From positions 186,001 to 250,000 of the forward strand of contig NZ_JASHJI010000007.1 of the NCBI RefSeq assembly GCF_030733265.1: 64,000 nt of DNA, read 5' to 3'. The notes beneath the pieces were generated by a model. It did no database searches. It had not been told where the DNA came from and was given only the letters and a program-made list of their open reading frames with translations. Within the stretch, counting starts at the first letter, position 1, and each line of letters opens with the position of its first letter. Positions 43,248-52,484 of the stretch are shown in pieces. A program made the translations under genes and the position numbers. The stretch comes from Roseibium sp. MMSF_3412. Lineage in GTDB: Bacteria; Pseudomonadota; Alphaproteobacteria; Rhizobiales; Stappiaceae.

Positions 43248-43832
43248 TCAGTTCGTGGCTTCCGAAAGCAGTGTTTCTGTATGGAATGTCACGGTGACCT
43301 CGTCACCTACATAGGGCACAAATTTGTCCATGCCGAAATCGGAACGCTTCAAGACGGTGGTAACCGCGAAGCCGGCGGCTGGCTTCTTGGCCATCGGATG
43401 GTCACCCAACGCCAGAACGTCGACTGTCAGCGTGACTGGTTTTGTGATGCCGCGCAGCGTCAGGTCGCCGGTGACGTCAAGCTGGTTTTCACCGGTCTGC
43501 TCAACCTTGGTGCTTTTGAATGTTGCCTGCGGGAACTTGGCTGCATCGAAAAAGTCGGGGCTCTTCAGGTGCGTGTCACGGTCCGCCCAGAATGTATCGA
43601 GGCTGTCGATGTTGATCGTGAATTCGACGGAAGAGTTGGCAGGGGTGTCCTTGTCGATCAGGAGCGTGCCGTCCCAGTCACCGAAGCGGCCATCGGTTGT
43701 CGAGTAACCGAGGTGATTATAGGTGAAGGAGAGGTTGGCGTGGGACTTGTCGAAATCATAGGCGACCGGTTCGGCGACTGCCGGTGCGGCCAGAAGCGAT
43801 AGAGCCAGTGCGGATGCTGCAAGACGGATCAT
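43248..43832 (-). CDS. YceI-family periplasmic lipid-binding protein
   Basis: 194 residues, signal peptide 1-20 (ends PAVAEP). YceI core: YDFDKSHANLSFTYNHLGYSTTDGRFGDWDG, then DLTLRGITKPVTLTVDVL and KRSDFGMDKFVPYVGDEVTV. The last segment is the classical C-terminal part of the family; the second YceI of this operon lacks it in this form. First gene of the operon, 53 bp before the cytochrome gene. Confidence 0.94.
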   Translation of the reverse strand: MIRLAASALALSLLAAPAVAEPVAYDFDKSHANLSFTYNHLGYSTTDGRFGDWDGTLLIDKDTPANSSVEFTINIDSLDTFWADRDTHLKSPDFFDAAKFPQATFKSTKVEQTGENQLDVTGDLTLRGITKPVTLTVDVLALGDHPMAKKPAAGFAVTTVLKRSDFGMDKFVPYVGDEVTVTFHTETLLSEATN

Positions 43833-44222
43833 GGTTGAACCTCATATCGTTGGTCGGAGAGCGTTCGCTCATGAACGCTGCACCGGGAAAATAAGAAAGA
43901 AATTTTGCAGTGCAATTTGACTGACCGTTCGGTGTGGCTGAACAATATGTCGCACCGTGGCCGGACTTCTTCGAAAGGGGGAGTGGTCGTCGATTCTTGG
44001 CGTTTCGCGCACGAATCGAAGCGGGATGTGTTCTGACGAAGATGCATTTTCAGGTTGTGAACCAAAAAACATCACCTTTAAGCCCATGAAAAGACGAAAC
44101 AAGTTGGTCTGTCATCAACCCATCAAGAAATTCAGGCAGCTAGCATTGATAATCTTGTCCAAAGAGGTGAGAAGGCAATTCGGGGGGCGACCGCTTCGGT
44201 ACGGCTACAAGGAGTATGTTAC
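43833..44222. other. Divergent intergenic region, yceI operon / glycerophosphodiesterase
   Basis: 390 bp with the promoters of two divergent units. A small symmetric site ACCG-TT-CGGT is at 43924-43933, about 90 bp before the yceI start. No stronger signal or short gene was found. Confidence 0.35.
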
Positions 44223-44945
44223 GTGAAACAGGCAGTCATCGTGTGCCATCGGGGTGCGTGCAGACACGCTCCGGAAAATACATTCGCCTCGCTCGAAAAG
44301 GCCATTGAGCTCGGTGCGGACGTCGTTGAACTCGATGTCAGGCCATCGCGGGACGGTGTGCTTTACGTCCTGCATGACGAGACGCTCGAACGGACAACCA
44401 ACGGATCGGGCCGTCTGTCGGATTATTCCTCCGCCGAATTGGACCTTCTTGACGCCGGTTCTTGGTTTTCGCCCGAATTTTCCGGAGAGCGCATACCGCG
44501 TCTGGACGCGTTTCTGGATGCCTGCCGAGGCCGTATCGCAACCTATGTGGAAATCAAGGAAGGCGACCCTGGCGAAGTCCGGGACATGCTGGCCGCCCGC
44601 GACATGCTTGACGACGCGTGGACCTTTTCCTTCGATCAGGCGATCCGCGCGGAGGCGCGCGCCAAGGTTCCGGATCTGAAGCGCATGCTTCTCTTCGCGC
44701 ATGTAGGCTCGGTGGAGCGCGCAGTTGCCCAGGACGCTCACATCCTTGAATTCGACGTCGACACGTTGGAAGAACAACGTGTTCAGGAAGCCAGGGCCGC
44801 AAACCTCGTCACCCAGATGTTTTACGCCGGCGACGATCGGCAGGTATTCGAAAATGCCGTCCGCTTTGGCGTCGAACAGATGAACATCGATCACGTCGAA
44901 GTCTTCAGAGACGTCGAGAGCGCGGTGCTGTCACCTGTCGGGTGA
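44223..44945 (+). CDS. Glycerophosphodiester phosphodiesterase family protein
   Basis: 240 residues of the GDPD TIM barrel without a signal peptide. The catalytic His pair is in CHRGACRHAPENT and VLHDETLERTTNG, and the metal ligands are VVELDVRPSRDGV. It would hydrolyse glycerophosphodiesters to sn-glycerol 3-phosphate and an alcohol in the cytoplasm, or a related phosphodiester. Preceded by an AAGGAG-like site (AAGGAG at about 44210). Monocistronic. Confidence 0.93.
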   Translation: MKQAVIVCHRGACRHAPENTFASLEKAIELGADVVELDVRPSRDGVLYVLHDETLERTTNGSGRLSDYSSAELDLLDAGSWFSPEFSGERIPRLDAFLDACRGRIATYVEIKEGDPGEVRDMLAARDMLDDAWTFSFDQAIRAEARAKVPDLKRMLLFAHVGSVERAVAQDAHILEFDVDTLEEQRVQEARAANLVTQMFYAGDDRQVFENAVRFGVEQMNIDHVEVFRDVESAVLSPVG

Positions 44946-45095
44946 TCAGCACCGTTTTATTCAAAATTACGCACCTACATTAATTCCCTGGAAACCCTGT
45001 TTGTTGGTCGCGTCAATTATTTCTAAATATTTATTTTCAGTTAAGCGGAAATCGATAAGAAAAAAGCTGAATTTTACCTGCGAGGTAGTTTAGCT

Positions 45096-46040
45096 ATGGT
45101 TGTCTATGACCTTAAAAACAACTTAAAGGCTTCGTGCGAGGCAAGACATTCCAAATATAAAAGCTGGCTGAAACACAAAGTGGCGGTGTTTTTTGCTGCC
45201 TTGTTTTTAATACCAGTTCTTCTGACGGCAACCGCGACAGGTGCGGTGGCTTCCGAATGGGTGGTGAAACGCGTGTCGGGAATCGTCTATTTTGTTGCGC
45301 CAGGTGTCGAGGCCTTCCGAGTGAAACGAGGAATGGCCTTTGAAGAAGGTTACACCATGGGCACGCGAGCAGGTGGTCGCGCGCTGATCGCGCGCGGTGA
45401 AGAAACCATCAGCGTCGGCCCGAACACCACCTTCGCTATGTCCAAGTATCTCAGCAACAATTCTAAAACCACGCTGCTGCAGCGCAAAGGCACGGTTACG
45501 GTCGATGTTGCGAAGCGGTCACGTCCGCATTTCTTCGTTGAGACACCGTTTCTTGCAGCCGTGGTCAAGGGTACGCGATTCGATGTGACCGTTGACAATA
45601 CGCGCGCCCGGGTTTCGGTCGACAGGGGCGTGGTCGGAGTCGAGGACTTTTCGTCTGGTGATCGCGCCGATTTGACGGCTGGCCAGAATGCCTCGAGCGC
45701 AAATGGAAACAACGGCGGCCTGAGTGTCGGTGGACGCACCAAACCGGAAGTGCGCAAGGGGCCGAAGAGAAATCCGAAGGTTGCGACACTTGGCCGTCCG
45801 GAACCAGTCAATATTCAGAGCGAGAAACCTCAAAAATCAAAAGGTCTGTTTGGTGGACTGTTCGGCTCCAACAGCAACGGTAACTCGAACGGCAACAGCA
45901 ACGGCAGTTCGAATGGCAATGGCAACGGCAATTCGAACGGCAACGGTAACGGCAATTCGAATGGCAACGGCAACGGCAACAGCAACGGCAACTCGAATGG
46001 AAACGGCAACGGCAATTCGAATGGCAACAGCGGAAAGTAA
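45096..46040 (+). CDS. FecR-domain protein with Asn-Gly-Ser repeat tail
   Basis: 314 residues. A membrane helix or uncleaved signal at about 28-50 exports the rest. Residues about 55-190 form a FecR-type beta domain (VKRVSGIVYFV, FEEGYTMGTRAGGRALI, TVDVAKRSRPHFFVETPFLAAVVKGTRFDV), the common periplasmic sensor/ligand domain. Residues 258-314 are almost pure Asn, Gly and Ser (repeating NGNSNGNG). It is 58 bp upstream of a CHASE2-EAL gene, a frequent partner of FecR proteins. The tail may be a flexible, low-complexity spacer or cell-surface segment; its function is unknown. Confidence 0.82.
   Translation: MVVYDLKNNLKASCEARHSKYKSWLKHKVAVFFAALFLIPVLLTATATGAVASEWVVKRVSGIVYFVAPGVEAFRVKRGMAFEEGYTMGTRAGGRALIARGEETISVGPNTTFAMSKYLSNNSKTTLLQRKGTVTVDVAKRSRPHFFVETPFLAAVVKGTRFDVTVDNTRARVSVDRGVVGVEDFSSGDRADLTAGQNASSANGNNGGLSVGGRTKPEVRKGPKRNPKVATLGRPEPVNIQSEKPQKSKGLFGGLFGSNSNGNSNGNSNGSSNGNGNGNSNGNGNGNSNGNGNGNSNGNSNGNGNGNSNGNSGK
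45867..46037 (+). repeat. Coding tandem repeat (Asn-Gly-Ser tail)
   Basis: About 57 codons alternating AAC/AAT-GGC with AGC or TCG: units of 6, 12 and 18 bp. Every unit is a multiple of 3, so length changes by slippage would keep the frame and only vary tail length. Synonymous drift between units (GGC/GGT/GGA, AGC/TCG) shows that the tract is not brand new. Confidence 0.8.
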
Positions 46041-46098
46041 CGTGAAGGCGAAGAAGTCGCGCCCGATGCAGCAAGATCTACGAACCGGGTGAGGTGGG

Positions 46099-48870
46099 GT
46101 GCAGGTCTGGTACGAGAAACTTGGTGGGCGTCTCCTGAACGCAATCCTGGTCGCGGTCTTTCTGACCGCGGCTATTCTCGTTTTGCGGGCTTTCGGTCTG
46201 ACAGAGACCATCGACAGATTTGCCTGGGAAGCCCGGTTCGGTCTGGACACCAAGCCGGTGTCGGATCAGATCGTCTTCATCGATATTGATGCCGGTAGCC
46301 TGGAGCAGATCGGTGTCTGGCCGTTTCCGCGTCGCGTCTACGCCGATCTGGTTGACCGCCTCGCTGGGGCAGGAGCACAGGACATTGTCTTCGATGTTGA
46401 CTTCAGCGCCGCATCAAACGCCGAAGATGACGCACTGTTTGCACGCGCGATCGAGCGGGCGGGCAATGTAAGCCTTGCCGCGTTCCGGCAGGCGGCCTCC
46501 GCACATTCGAGCGAGACCGAGGTGATCAATCTTCCCGCGGGCCCGTTTCTGGATCATGCATGGCCGGTTGTTGTCATGGTGCCGATGGAAGCCGACAGCC
46601 GGATCTGGCGCAATCTCTACGGCTACGAGATAGACGGGATCACGGAGATCTCCGCCGCCGCCTTTCTGGGAGAACACAGCGGCGACACGCAAGGGGCGTT
46701 CTATCTCGACTATGGTATCGACATCGACAGCATGCCGCGCATTCCGCTGACCGATGTTTTGACTGGTGCGGCGCCTCTGGACCAGTTCTCCGGCAAGAAA
46801 GTGATCATTGGGGCGAGCGCGCTCGAACTTCGCGACCTTTTTGCCGTGCCGGTCTACGGAATTCTGCCCGGCGCAATGGTTCAGGCACTCGGCGCGGAAA
46901 CGCTCCTCCAGAAGCGCGCGCTCACCCCGGTCAGCGAAGGATATGCCCTTCTGTTCGCGGTGCTCGTATTCGCGCTTCTGCTGGTCACCAAGATCGAAGG
47001 ATGGGCGATCAAGCTTGGCATCTTCGTCCTCTCCGCTTCAGCAATCGAGATCGTGGCCTTCGCCGTTCAGCAGTCGCACCCGGTTCTTGTTCCGACCGGT
47101 AGTGCGCATGTTCTGCTGGCCCTGGCTGCAATCATTGTAGTTTTGCGTGAGCTTGGTCTGCACAAGCTGCTTGCGCATGTTGCCGATATCAAGCAACGCA
47201 ACAGCGACCGGATGCTGGGGCAGGTATTCGATGACAGTTTCGATGCCATCATCGTCATCGACAGTGACTGCCTGATCACCGCCGCCAACCGAACCGCACG
47301 GTTGCTTTTCTCAAGTGAGACGCTGGCCGGCAGCAGTGCGCGTTCGGTTCTGCCAAATGCCCTGGTGGAAGAAGCCATCGCAACCCTCCAGGCGGCTGAA
47401 GGGCGCGCGTCCGTTCCACAGATCCTGGTTCTCGCACAGGACGGCACAAGGCGCCGTTTCATCGAATATGTCGTCACCAAGGCCGAGAAGACACTCGCCG
47501 AAGCCAGACACCCGAACAAGGTGGAAACGCGGTCGCTCGCCTGTCTCACTTGCAGGGATGTGACCGACGAGCGGGAATCTGCGGCCCGGCTGGAATATCT
47601 GGCACGGTTCGACCCGATCACCGATCTCCTCAACCGCAATGGTTTTGAGCGGGAACTGAAAAAACAGACCGAGAATGCCTGCTCGAAAAGCGAGGCAGTC
47701 TGCGTCGTTCAGTTCGCCGTCACCAACCTCGACCAGATTGTCGCAACGCTCGGGTTCACTTATGGCGACCGGGTGCGGCAGTCGATCGCCTCGCGTTTGA
47801 AGAGCCATCTTGCCAAGGACGTAACCTGGGCGGCGATCACCGCCGATGTCTTTGCCGGTCTCGCAGTCTCCAGAACCGGAAGCGAAACGGAACTCGGGAT
47901 TGTCGAGGAAGTCCGGAAAATCATCGGCGAAGACTACGCCATCGACGGCGCGCGTATCTCGGTCCAACTGAAATTCGGTTATGTCGTTTCCGAAGGCGAG
48001 GGTGATCCTGACCTTATCCTGAAACGCGCGGGCAATGCTCTGTCGACGGCACGGCGTGACAGTCAGAATCCGATTGTCTGTTTCAAGTCGGAAATGGACA
48101 CCGCCCTTCAGCGGCGCAGGAAACTTGAGACCGAACTTTTCAAGGCGATCATTCGCGACGAATTGCGTTTGGAATACCAGCCTCTGGTGCGTTTGAACGA
48201 CGGCACGCTCTTCGGCGTCGAAGCTCTTTTGAGATGGGACAGCCGCGAGTTCGGCCCGGTTTCACCGGTAGAGTTCATTCCGATTGCCGAGGAGAACGGA
48301 TACATTCAGGAACTGGGCGCCTGGGTGCTGAACCGGGGCATGAAGGAAGCGCTGCACTGGAAACAGCCCTTGCGGCTGTCGGTCAATGTGTCGCCCGTGC
48401 AATTCTTCCGCGGTGATCTTGTTGAAACAGTTTCCGAGGCGTTGGAACGTTCAGGCTTTCCAGCCGAAAGGCTTGATCTCGAAGTCACGGAATCGCTTTT
48501 CGTCGATGATAGCCCGGAGCTGATGCAGTGCATGCAAGACCTGAAGCAACGCGGCTGCAGTTTCTCGATGGACGATTTCGGAACCGGCTATTCTTCGCTC
48601 GGGTACATCACCAAGTTTCCGTTCTCCAAGATCAAGCTCGACAGATCCTTCGTCAAGGAAACGATCGACCGTCAGGAAGACACAGCCGTGATCGAGGCGG
48701 TTCTCCTGCTTGCCGAAGGGTATGGCATGTCGGTGGTTGTTGAGGGAATCGAGACTTTCGAGCAATCCTGCCGGCTGCAGGAACTCGGCTGCCTGCTGGG
48801 CCAGGGATATTATTTTGGCCGCCCGATGACCGCGATTGACGTAGCCGAACGTCTTGTGGTCGCCGCCTGA
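46099..48870 (+). CDS. CHASE2-PAS-GGDEF(degenerate)-EAL cyclic-di-GMP phosphodiesterase
   Basis: 923 residues. A first helix (about 12-34) is followed by a periplasmic CHASE2 domain (to about 270, with FIDIDAGSLEQIGVWPFPRRVYADL), three helices (about 285-350), a cytoplasmic PAS domain (about 370-480), a GGDEF domain in which the active motif is replaced by TADVFAGL, and an EAL domain (from about 675) with intact GVEALLRW and MDDFGTGYSSL. It should degrade rather than make cyclic-di-GMP, controlled by a periplasmic signal. The start is GTG with GAGG upstream. The preceding FecR protein is the probable periplasmic partner. Confidence 0.92.
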   Translation: MQVWYEKLGGRLLNAILVAVFLTAAILVLRAFGLTETIDRFAWEARFGLDTKPVSDQIVFIDIDAGSLEQIGVWPFPRRVYADLVDRLAGAGAQDIVFDVDFSAASNAEDDALFARAIERAGNVSLAAFRQAASAHSSETEVINLPAGPFLDHAWPVVVMVPMEADSRIWRNLYGYEIDGITEISAAAFLGEHSGDTQGAFYLDYGIDIDSMPRIPLTDVLTGAAPLDQFSGKKVIIGASALELRDLFAVPVYGILPGAMVQALGAETLLQKRALTPVSEGYALLFAVLVFALLLVTKIEGWAIKLGIFVLSASAIEIVAFAVQQSHPVLVPTGSAHVLLALAAIIVVLRELGLHKLLAHVADIKQRNSDRMLGQVFDDSFDAIIVIDSDCLITAANRTARLLFSSETLAGSSARSVLPNALVEEAIATLQAAEGRASVPQILVLAQDGTRRRFIEYVVTKAEKTLAEARHPNKVETRSLACLTCRDVTDERESAARLEYLARFDPITDLLNRNGFERELKKQTENACSKSEAVCVVQFAVTNLDQIVATLGFTYGDRVRQSIASRLKSHLAKDVTWAAITADVFAGLAVSRTGSETELGIVEEVRKIIGEDYAIDGARISVQLKFGYVVSEGEGDPDLILKRAGNALSTARRDSQNPIVCFKSEMDTALQRRRKLETELFKAIIRDELRLEYQPLVRLNDGTLFGVEALLRWDSREFGPVSPVEFIPIAEENGYIQELGAWVLNRGMKEALHWKQPLRLSVNVSPVQFFRGDLVETVSEALERSGFPAERLDLEVTESLFVDDSPELMQCMQDLKQRGCSFSMDDFGTGYSSLGYITKFPFSKIKLDRSFVKETIDRQEDTAVIEAVLLLAEGYGMSVVVEGIETFEQSCRLQELGCLLGQGYYFGRPMTAIDVAERLVVAA

Positions 48871-48963
48871 TCCGGCCCTCTCCACGTCCGTGAAGCCATT
48901 TTTTTGAAAACACCTCTTTCTCATGACGGGTGAGTTTTGAGTCACTTTCGTAATTTTTCTTGT

Positions 48964-49003
48964 TTATGCACATTAATGCATGCTAATGCACGTTTATGTC
49001 CAA
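48964..49003 (+). promoter_or_regulatory. Four 10-bp tandem repeats overlapping the deoR start
   Basis: TTATGCACAT, TAATGCATGC, TAATGCACGT and TTATGTCCAA follow each other at exact 10-bp steps (48964, 48974, 48984, 48994). The last includes the ATG of the deoR-like gene at 48996. One repeat per helical turn places the sites on one DNA face, as expected of an operator for a multimeric repressor such as the encoded DeoR protein. No ribosome-binding site precedes the ATG, so the transcript may be leaderless or start inside the repeats. Confidence 0.6.
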
Positions 49004-49799
49004 TATCTCTCATCTCCCCAACCAACGCCGGGCTGCCATCCTTGAAACTCTGGCCCGAGGTGAGGCAGTATCGGCGGCGAAGCTCGCAGCCGACTACGCG
49101 GTCTCCGAGGATGCAATCCGCAGAGACCTGCGCAAACTGGCCGCCGAGGGCCTCTGTGAGAAAGTCTATGGTGGTGCGCTGCCGGTTGCGCCGTCGGCGC
49201 AGCCTGTTTCGGTCCGCACCACGGAGGACGTCGAGCGCAAGGAAGCTCTGGTAAAGGCTGCTCTCACACTGATCAAACCGAGAGACTGTCTGTTTCTGGA
49301 TGTAGGCAGCACGAACATCTTCCTTGCCGAACACTTGCCCCGGAACTTTGAACTGACGGTCGTGACCAACTCCGTTCCCGTGATTGCAAAGCTGATGGGA
49401 CGGAAGGGCCTTGCGCTCTTTTCGCTCGGCGGTGCGGTCAACGCTGATGTTGGCGGCACGACCGGATCGCAAGCCATCAAGGCCCTGGAGCAATTCCAGT
49501 TCGACCTGACCTTTCTGGGCACGTGCGGCCTCTGCCGTCAGACCGGCGTGAGCGCCTATGATGCCGGGGATGCCGAGGTGAAACGCGCAGCAGTCCAGAA
49601 CAGCCGGCGCGTCGCCATTCTGGCGACAGCGAAGAAGCTAGGCACGCGCTTGCCGCACAAGGTTCTCTCCTTTGAGAGGATCGACTGTCTGGTTCTGGAG
49701 GCCGATGCAGGTGAAGAGCACCGCACGGAATTCGAGACAGACGTTAACCAGGTGGTCGTGGCGGGGCCTGCCGCGGCAAGCCGGACGGTTGTTCGATGA
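48996..49799 (+). CDS. DeoR-family transcriptional regulator
   Basis: 267 residues. N-terminal DeoR helix-turn-helix (RRAAILETLARGEAVSAAKL, then YAVSEDAIRRDLRKLAAEGL) followed by the sugar-phosphate sensor domain (FLDVGSTN, TVVTNSVPVIAKL, FLGTCGLC). DeoR proteins repress carbohydrate genes and are released by a sugar phosphate. Overlaps the MFS gene by 4 bp, so both are controlled together, and the 10-bp repeats over its start are the likely operator. The sugar is unknown. Confidence 0.93.
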   Translation: MSNISHLPNQRRAAILETLARGEAVSAAKLAADYAVSEDAIRRDLRKLAAEGLCEKVYGGALPVAPSAQPVSVRTTEDVERKEALVKAALTLIKPRDCLFLDVGSTNIFLAEHLPRNFELTVVTNSVPVIAKLMGRKGLALFSLGGAVNADVGGTTGSQAIKALEQFQFDLTFLGTCGLCRQTGVSAYDAGDAEVKRAAVQNSRRVAILATAKKLGTRLPHKVLSFERIDCLVLEADAGEEHRTEFETDVNQVVVAGPAAASRTVVR

Positions 49800-50950
49800 G
49801 TGTGCAGGCGACCGAGTTTTCGCCGGACCGGCCCGAAACCAGGCTCGCGACGCGCCTTGCGTTTTTTGCAGCCGGGTTCGTGCTGGGCTGCTGGTCGCCG
49901 CTTATTCCCTACGTGAAGCAGAGACTGGGCCTGGATGATGCAGGTCTCGGCCTGCTGCTCCTCAGTCTCGGAGCCGGGTCGGTTGTTGCCATGCCGCTCG
50001 CCGGTATTGCCTGCACGCATTTCGGAACGCGCCGGGTAACGGTCGTAGGTGGCCTGGGCCTGGCGCTTCTGTTTCCCGCAGTCGGGTTTGTTGGATCTGT
50101 GTGGGAAATGGGCGCTTGTGTCGTCCTGATCGGGGGCTTTCTCGGCATGCTTGAAGTCGGCATGAATTCACATGCCGTTGAAGTGGAGCGCGGATCATCG
50201 AAGCCACTCATGTCCGGGTTTCATGCATTGTTCAGCATTGGAGGATTTGCCGGCGCCGGAGGTGCCACGGTGTTGCTGTCTTCCGGTGCAACGCCCGGTG
50301 TCACCGCAGGTGCCTGCGCCGCGCTGGCACTTGGCGCCATCCTCGTGTCCTGGCCTATGTTGCTGAAGGCGGAACCGGCATCAGAGGCAGGTGCCATCGT
50401 GTTCCCGAGAGGGATCGTACTTGTCATCGCATTGCTGACCGCCGCGACATTTCTTGTCGAAGGCGCAATCCTGGATTGGGGCGCCTTGCTTGTCACCGAA
50501 CAAGGGCTCGTCGGCATTGCCATGGGCGGGTTCGGTTACATGCTGTTCTCGGTTGCTATGACGGTTGGCCGGATATTCGGCGACAGGTTTGTTGCCGCGG
50601 TCGGGAGCCGCCGGTGCCTTCTTTGGGGCGGAGCCGTCACGATTTCCGGAATACTGCTCGTCACGCTGACGCCTCACATCGCGGTCTCTGCAATCGGCTT
50701 CGTCGCGATCGGACTTGGTGCGTCCAACATCGTGCCCGTCCTGTTCAGTCTCGCCGGAACCCAGACCGACATGCCGAGCGGGCAGGCGGTCGCGGCTGTC
50801 GCAACGACCGGCTATGGCGGCATCCTGCTCGGACCGGCGGCCATAGGTTTCGTGGCGAATGCCACCAGCCTTCAGACCGCTTTCCTCGCGCTTGCGCTCC
50901 TCATGTGCCTCGTTCCGTTCCTGGCAGTCCGCGTGACGCGGACAACCTGA
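49796..50950 (+). CDS. MFS transporter, DeoR-linked
   Basis: 384 residues, 12 helices. N-terminal part LAFFAAGFVLGCWSPLIPYVKQRLGLDDAGLG and the motif SGFHALFSIGGFAGAGGA match the MFS group related to fucose/sugar and multidrug-like carriers with the YbjJ-type fold. Its position after a DeoR regulator suggests uptake or export of a sugar or nucleoside derivative. Followed by a terminator at 50954-50976. Confidence 0.88.
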   Translation: MSVQATEFSPDRPETRLATRLAFFAAGFVLGCWSPLIPYVKQRLGLDDAGLGLLLLSLGAGSVVAMPLAGIACTHFGTRRVTVVGGLGLALLFPAVGFVGSVWEMGACVVLIGGFLGMLEVGMNSHAVEVERGSSKPLMSGFHALFSIGGFAGAGGATVLLSSGATPGVTAGACAALALGAILVSWPMLLKAEPASEAGAIVFPRGIVLVIALLTAATFLVEGAILDWGALLVTEQGLVGIAMGGFGYMLFSVAMTVGRIFGDRFVAAVGSRRCLLWGGAVTISGILLVTLTPHIAVSAIGFVAIGLGASNIVPVLFSLAGTQTDMPSGQAVAAVATTGYGGILLGPAAIGFVANATSLQTAFLALALLMCLVPFLAVRVTRTT

Positions 50951-50953
50951 CGT

Positions 50954-50976
50954 CTAAAAACCAAGAAGGTTTTTAG
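50954..50976 (+). terminator. Terminator after the deoR-MFS operon
   Basis: CTAAAAACC at 50954-50962 and GGTTTTTAG at 50968-50976 form a 9-bp stem with AAGAA loop; the stem itself ends in T-rich/A-rich DNA. A weak to moderate terminator between the operon and the convergent gabD gene. Confidence 0.55.
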
Positions 50977-51026
50977 CTTTGACTAACGCAGACGGGGCAC
51001 GGAGAAAGGCAGCCCGACCGTCGCAC

Positions 51027-52484
51027 TTAGAGGCCGAGCCCGCCGAGGCAGTTGTATTTGACGTTGAGATAGTCATCGAGGCCGTATTTCGAGCCTTCGT
51101 TGCCGACGCCGCTTTCCTTGAACCCGCCGAAGGGCGCAACCTCGGTGGTGATCACGCCTTCATTGACACCAACGAGACCATATTCAAGCGCTTCCATCAC
51201 GCGGAAACACCGGCCGAGATCCTGCGAATAGAAATAACAGGCGAGACCGTATTCGGTGTCGTTGGCGAGTTGGATGGCATCGGCCTCGGTTTCGAAGCGG
51301 AACAGCGCCGCGAGCGGACCGAAGGTCTCTTCATGCGCGACCTTCATATCAGGCGTGGCACCAAGAATGAGCGTTGGTTCAAAGAACGTGCCGTCTCCCC
51401 CTGGGCGGTTGCCGCCGGAAACGAGTTCACCGCCCTTGCTCAGGGCGTCCTGCACATGCGCTGCAACCTTGTCGACGGCAGCCTCGTTGATCAGCGGGCC
51501 CTGGGTAACCCCGGCCTCAAGCCCGTTGCCGACCTTCAGTTGCTCGGCCATTGCGGCTTTGAGTTTTTCTGCAAAGGCGTCGTAGACACCCGCCTGTACA
51601 TAAATCCTGTTGGCGCAGACGCAGGTCTGTCCGGAGTTGCGGAACTTGCTGGCGATTGCACCGCTGATGGCCCGGTCCAGATCGGCATCGTCGAACACGA
51701 TGAAAGGCGCATTGCCGCCGAGTTCCATCGATATCTTTTTCATGTTCTTGCCGGCATTCGCTGCCAGCAGCTTTCCGACCCGTGTCGACCCGGTGAACGT
51801 GATCTTGCGCACGGCCGGATTTTCGCACATCTCTTCGCCGATCGCCGGTGCGTCGCCTGTGACGATGTTGACGACACCTGCCGGAAGTCCGACCTTGTCA
51901 GCCATGATGCCGTAGATCAACGCGGAATAGGGTGTGAATTCGGCCGGTTTCATGACCATGGTGCAGCCGGAGGCGAGCGCCGCGCCAAGTTTCCTGGCAA
52001 TCATGGAATTCGGGAAATTCCAAGGCGTGATCGACGCGACCACACCAACGGGTTCCTTCGTGACCAGGATACGGCGGTCCGCCCAGGGTGAGGGGATCGT
52101 GTCGCCGTAAATGCGTTTTCCTTCTTCGGCAAAGAAACGGATGTATTTCACGCCCAGGGTGATCTCGCCCTTCGCCTCTGCGAGCGGTTTGCCCATTTCG
52201 GTGGTCAGCAGCACCGCCAGGTCGTCTACCTGGTCCATGATCGCGTCGCAGAGCTTGTGCATGTAGTCCGCACGCGCATCCGCCGTCAGCGCTTTCCATG
52301 CGGGAAACGCCGCTTTTGCGGCGGCAATGGCGCGCGCCGTCTCGCCACGTCCGCAATAGGGGATCGTCCCGATGCTTTCGCCGGTTGCCGGATTGGCAAC
52401 GGCGATGGTCTGGCCGCTATCCGCATCAACCCATTCGCCGTTGATATAGACATTCTGCTTGATTAGAGCGGTGTTCAAGGACAT
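51027..52484 (-). CDS. gabD: NAD(P)-dependent succinate-semialdehyde dehydrogenase
   Basis: 485 residues, an ALDH family 5 protein. Motifs: ITPWNFPNSMIARKLGAALASG, FTGSTRVGKLL, the catalytic Glu in SMELGGNAPF, the catalytic Cys in NSGQTCVCANR, and the C-terminal PFGGFKESGVGNEGSKYGLDDYL. It oxidises succinic semialdehyde to succinate in GABA degradation; glutarate semialdehyde is a possible relative. No GABA transaminase is adjacent. Monocistronic. Confidence 0.93.
   Translation of the reverse strand: MSLNTALIKQNVYINGEWVDADSGQTIAVANPATGESIGTIPYCGRGETARAIAAAKAAFPAWKALTADARADYMHKLCDAIMDQVDDLAVLLTTEMGKPLAEAKGEITLGVKYIRFFAEEGKRIYGDTIPSPWADRRILVTKEPVGVVASITPWNFPNSMIARKLGAALASGCTMVMKPAEFTPYSALIYGIMADKVGLPAGVVNIVTGDAPAIGEEMCENPAVRKITFTGSTRVGKLLAANAGKNMKKISMELGGNAPFIVFDDADLDRAISGAIASKFRNSGQTCVCANRIYVQAGVYDAFAEKLKAAMAEQLKVGNGLEAGVTQGPLINEAAVDKVAAHVQDALSKGGELVSGGNRPGGDGTFFEPTLILGATPDMKVAHEETFGPLAALFRFETEADAIQLANDTEYGLACYFYSQDLGRCFRVMEALEYGLVGVNEGVITTEVAPFGGFKESGVGNEGSKYGLDDYLNVKYNCLGGLGL

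Noticed and set aside
45867-46037. Repetitive DNA that could be mistaken for a CRISPR or minisatellite array
   Set aside because: The repeat is in frame inside a protein gene (Asn-Gly-Ser tail), units are only 6-18 bp, and there are no spacers. No CRISPR array or cas gene was seen anywhere in the window.
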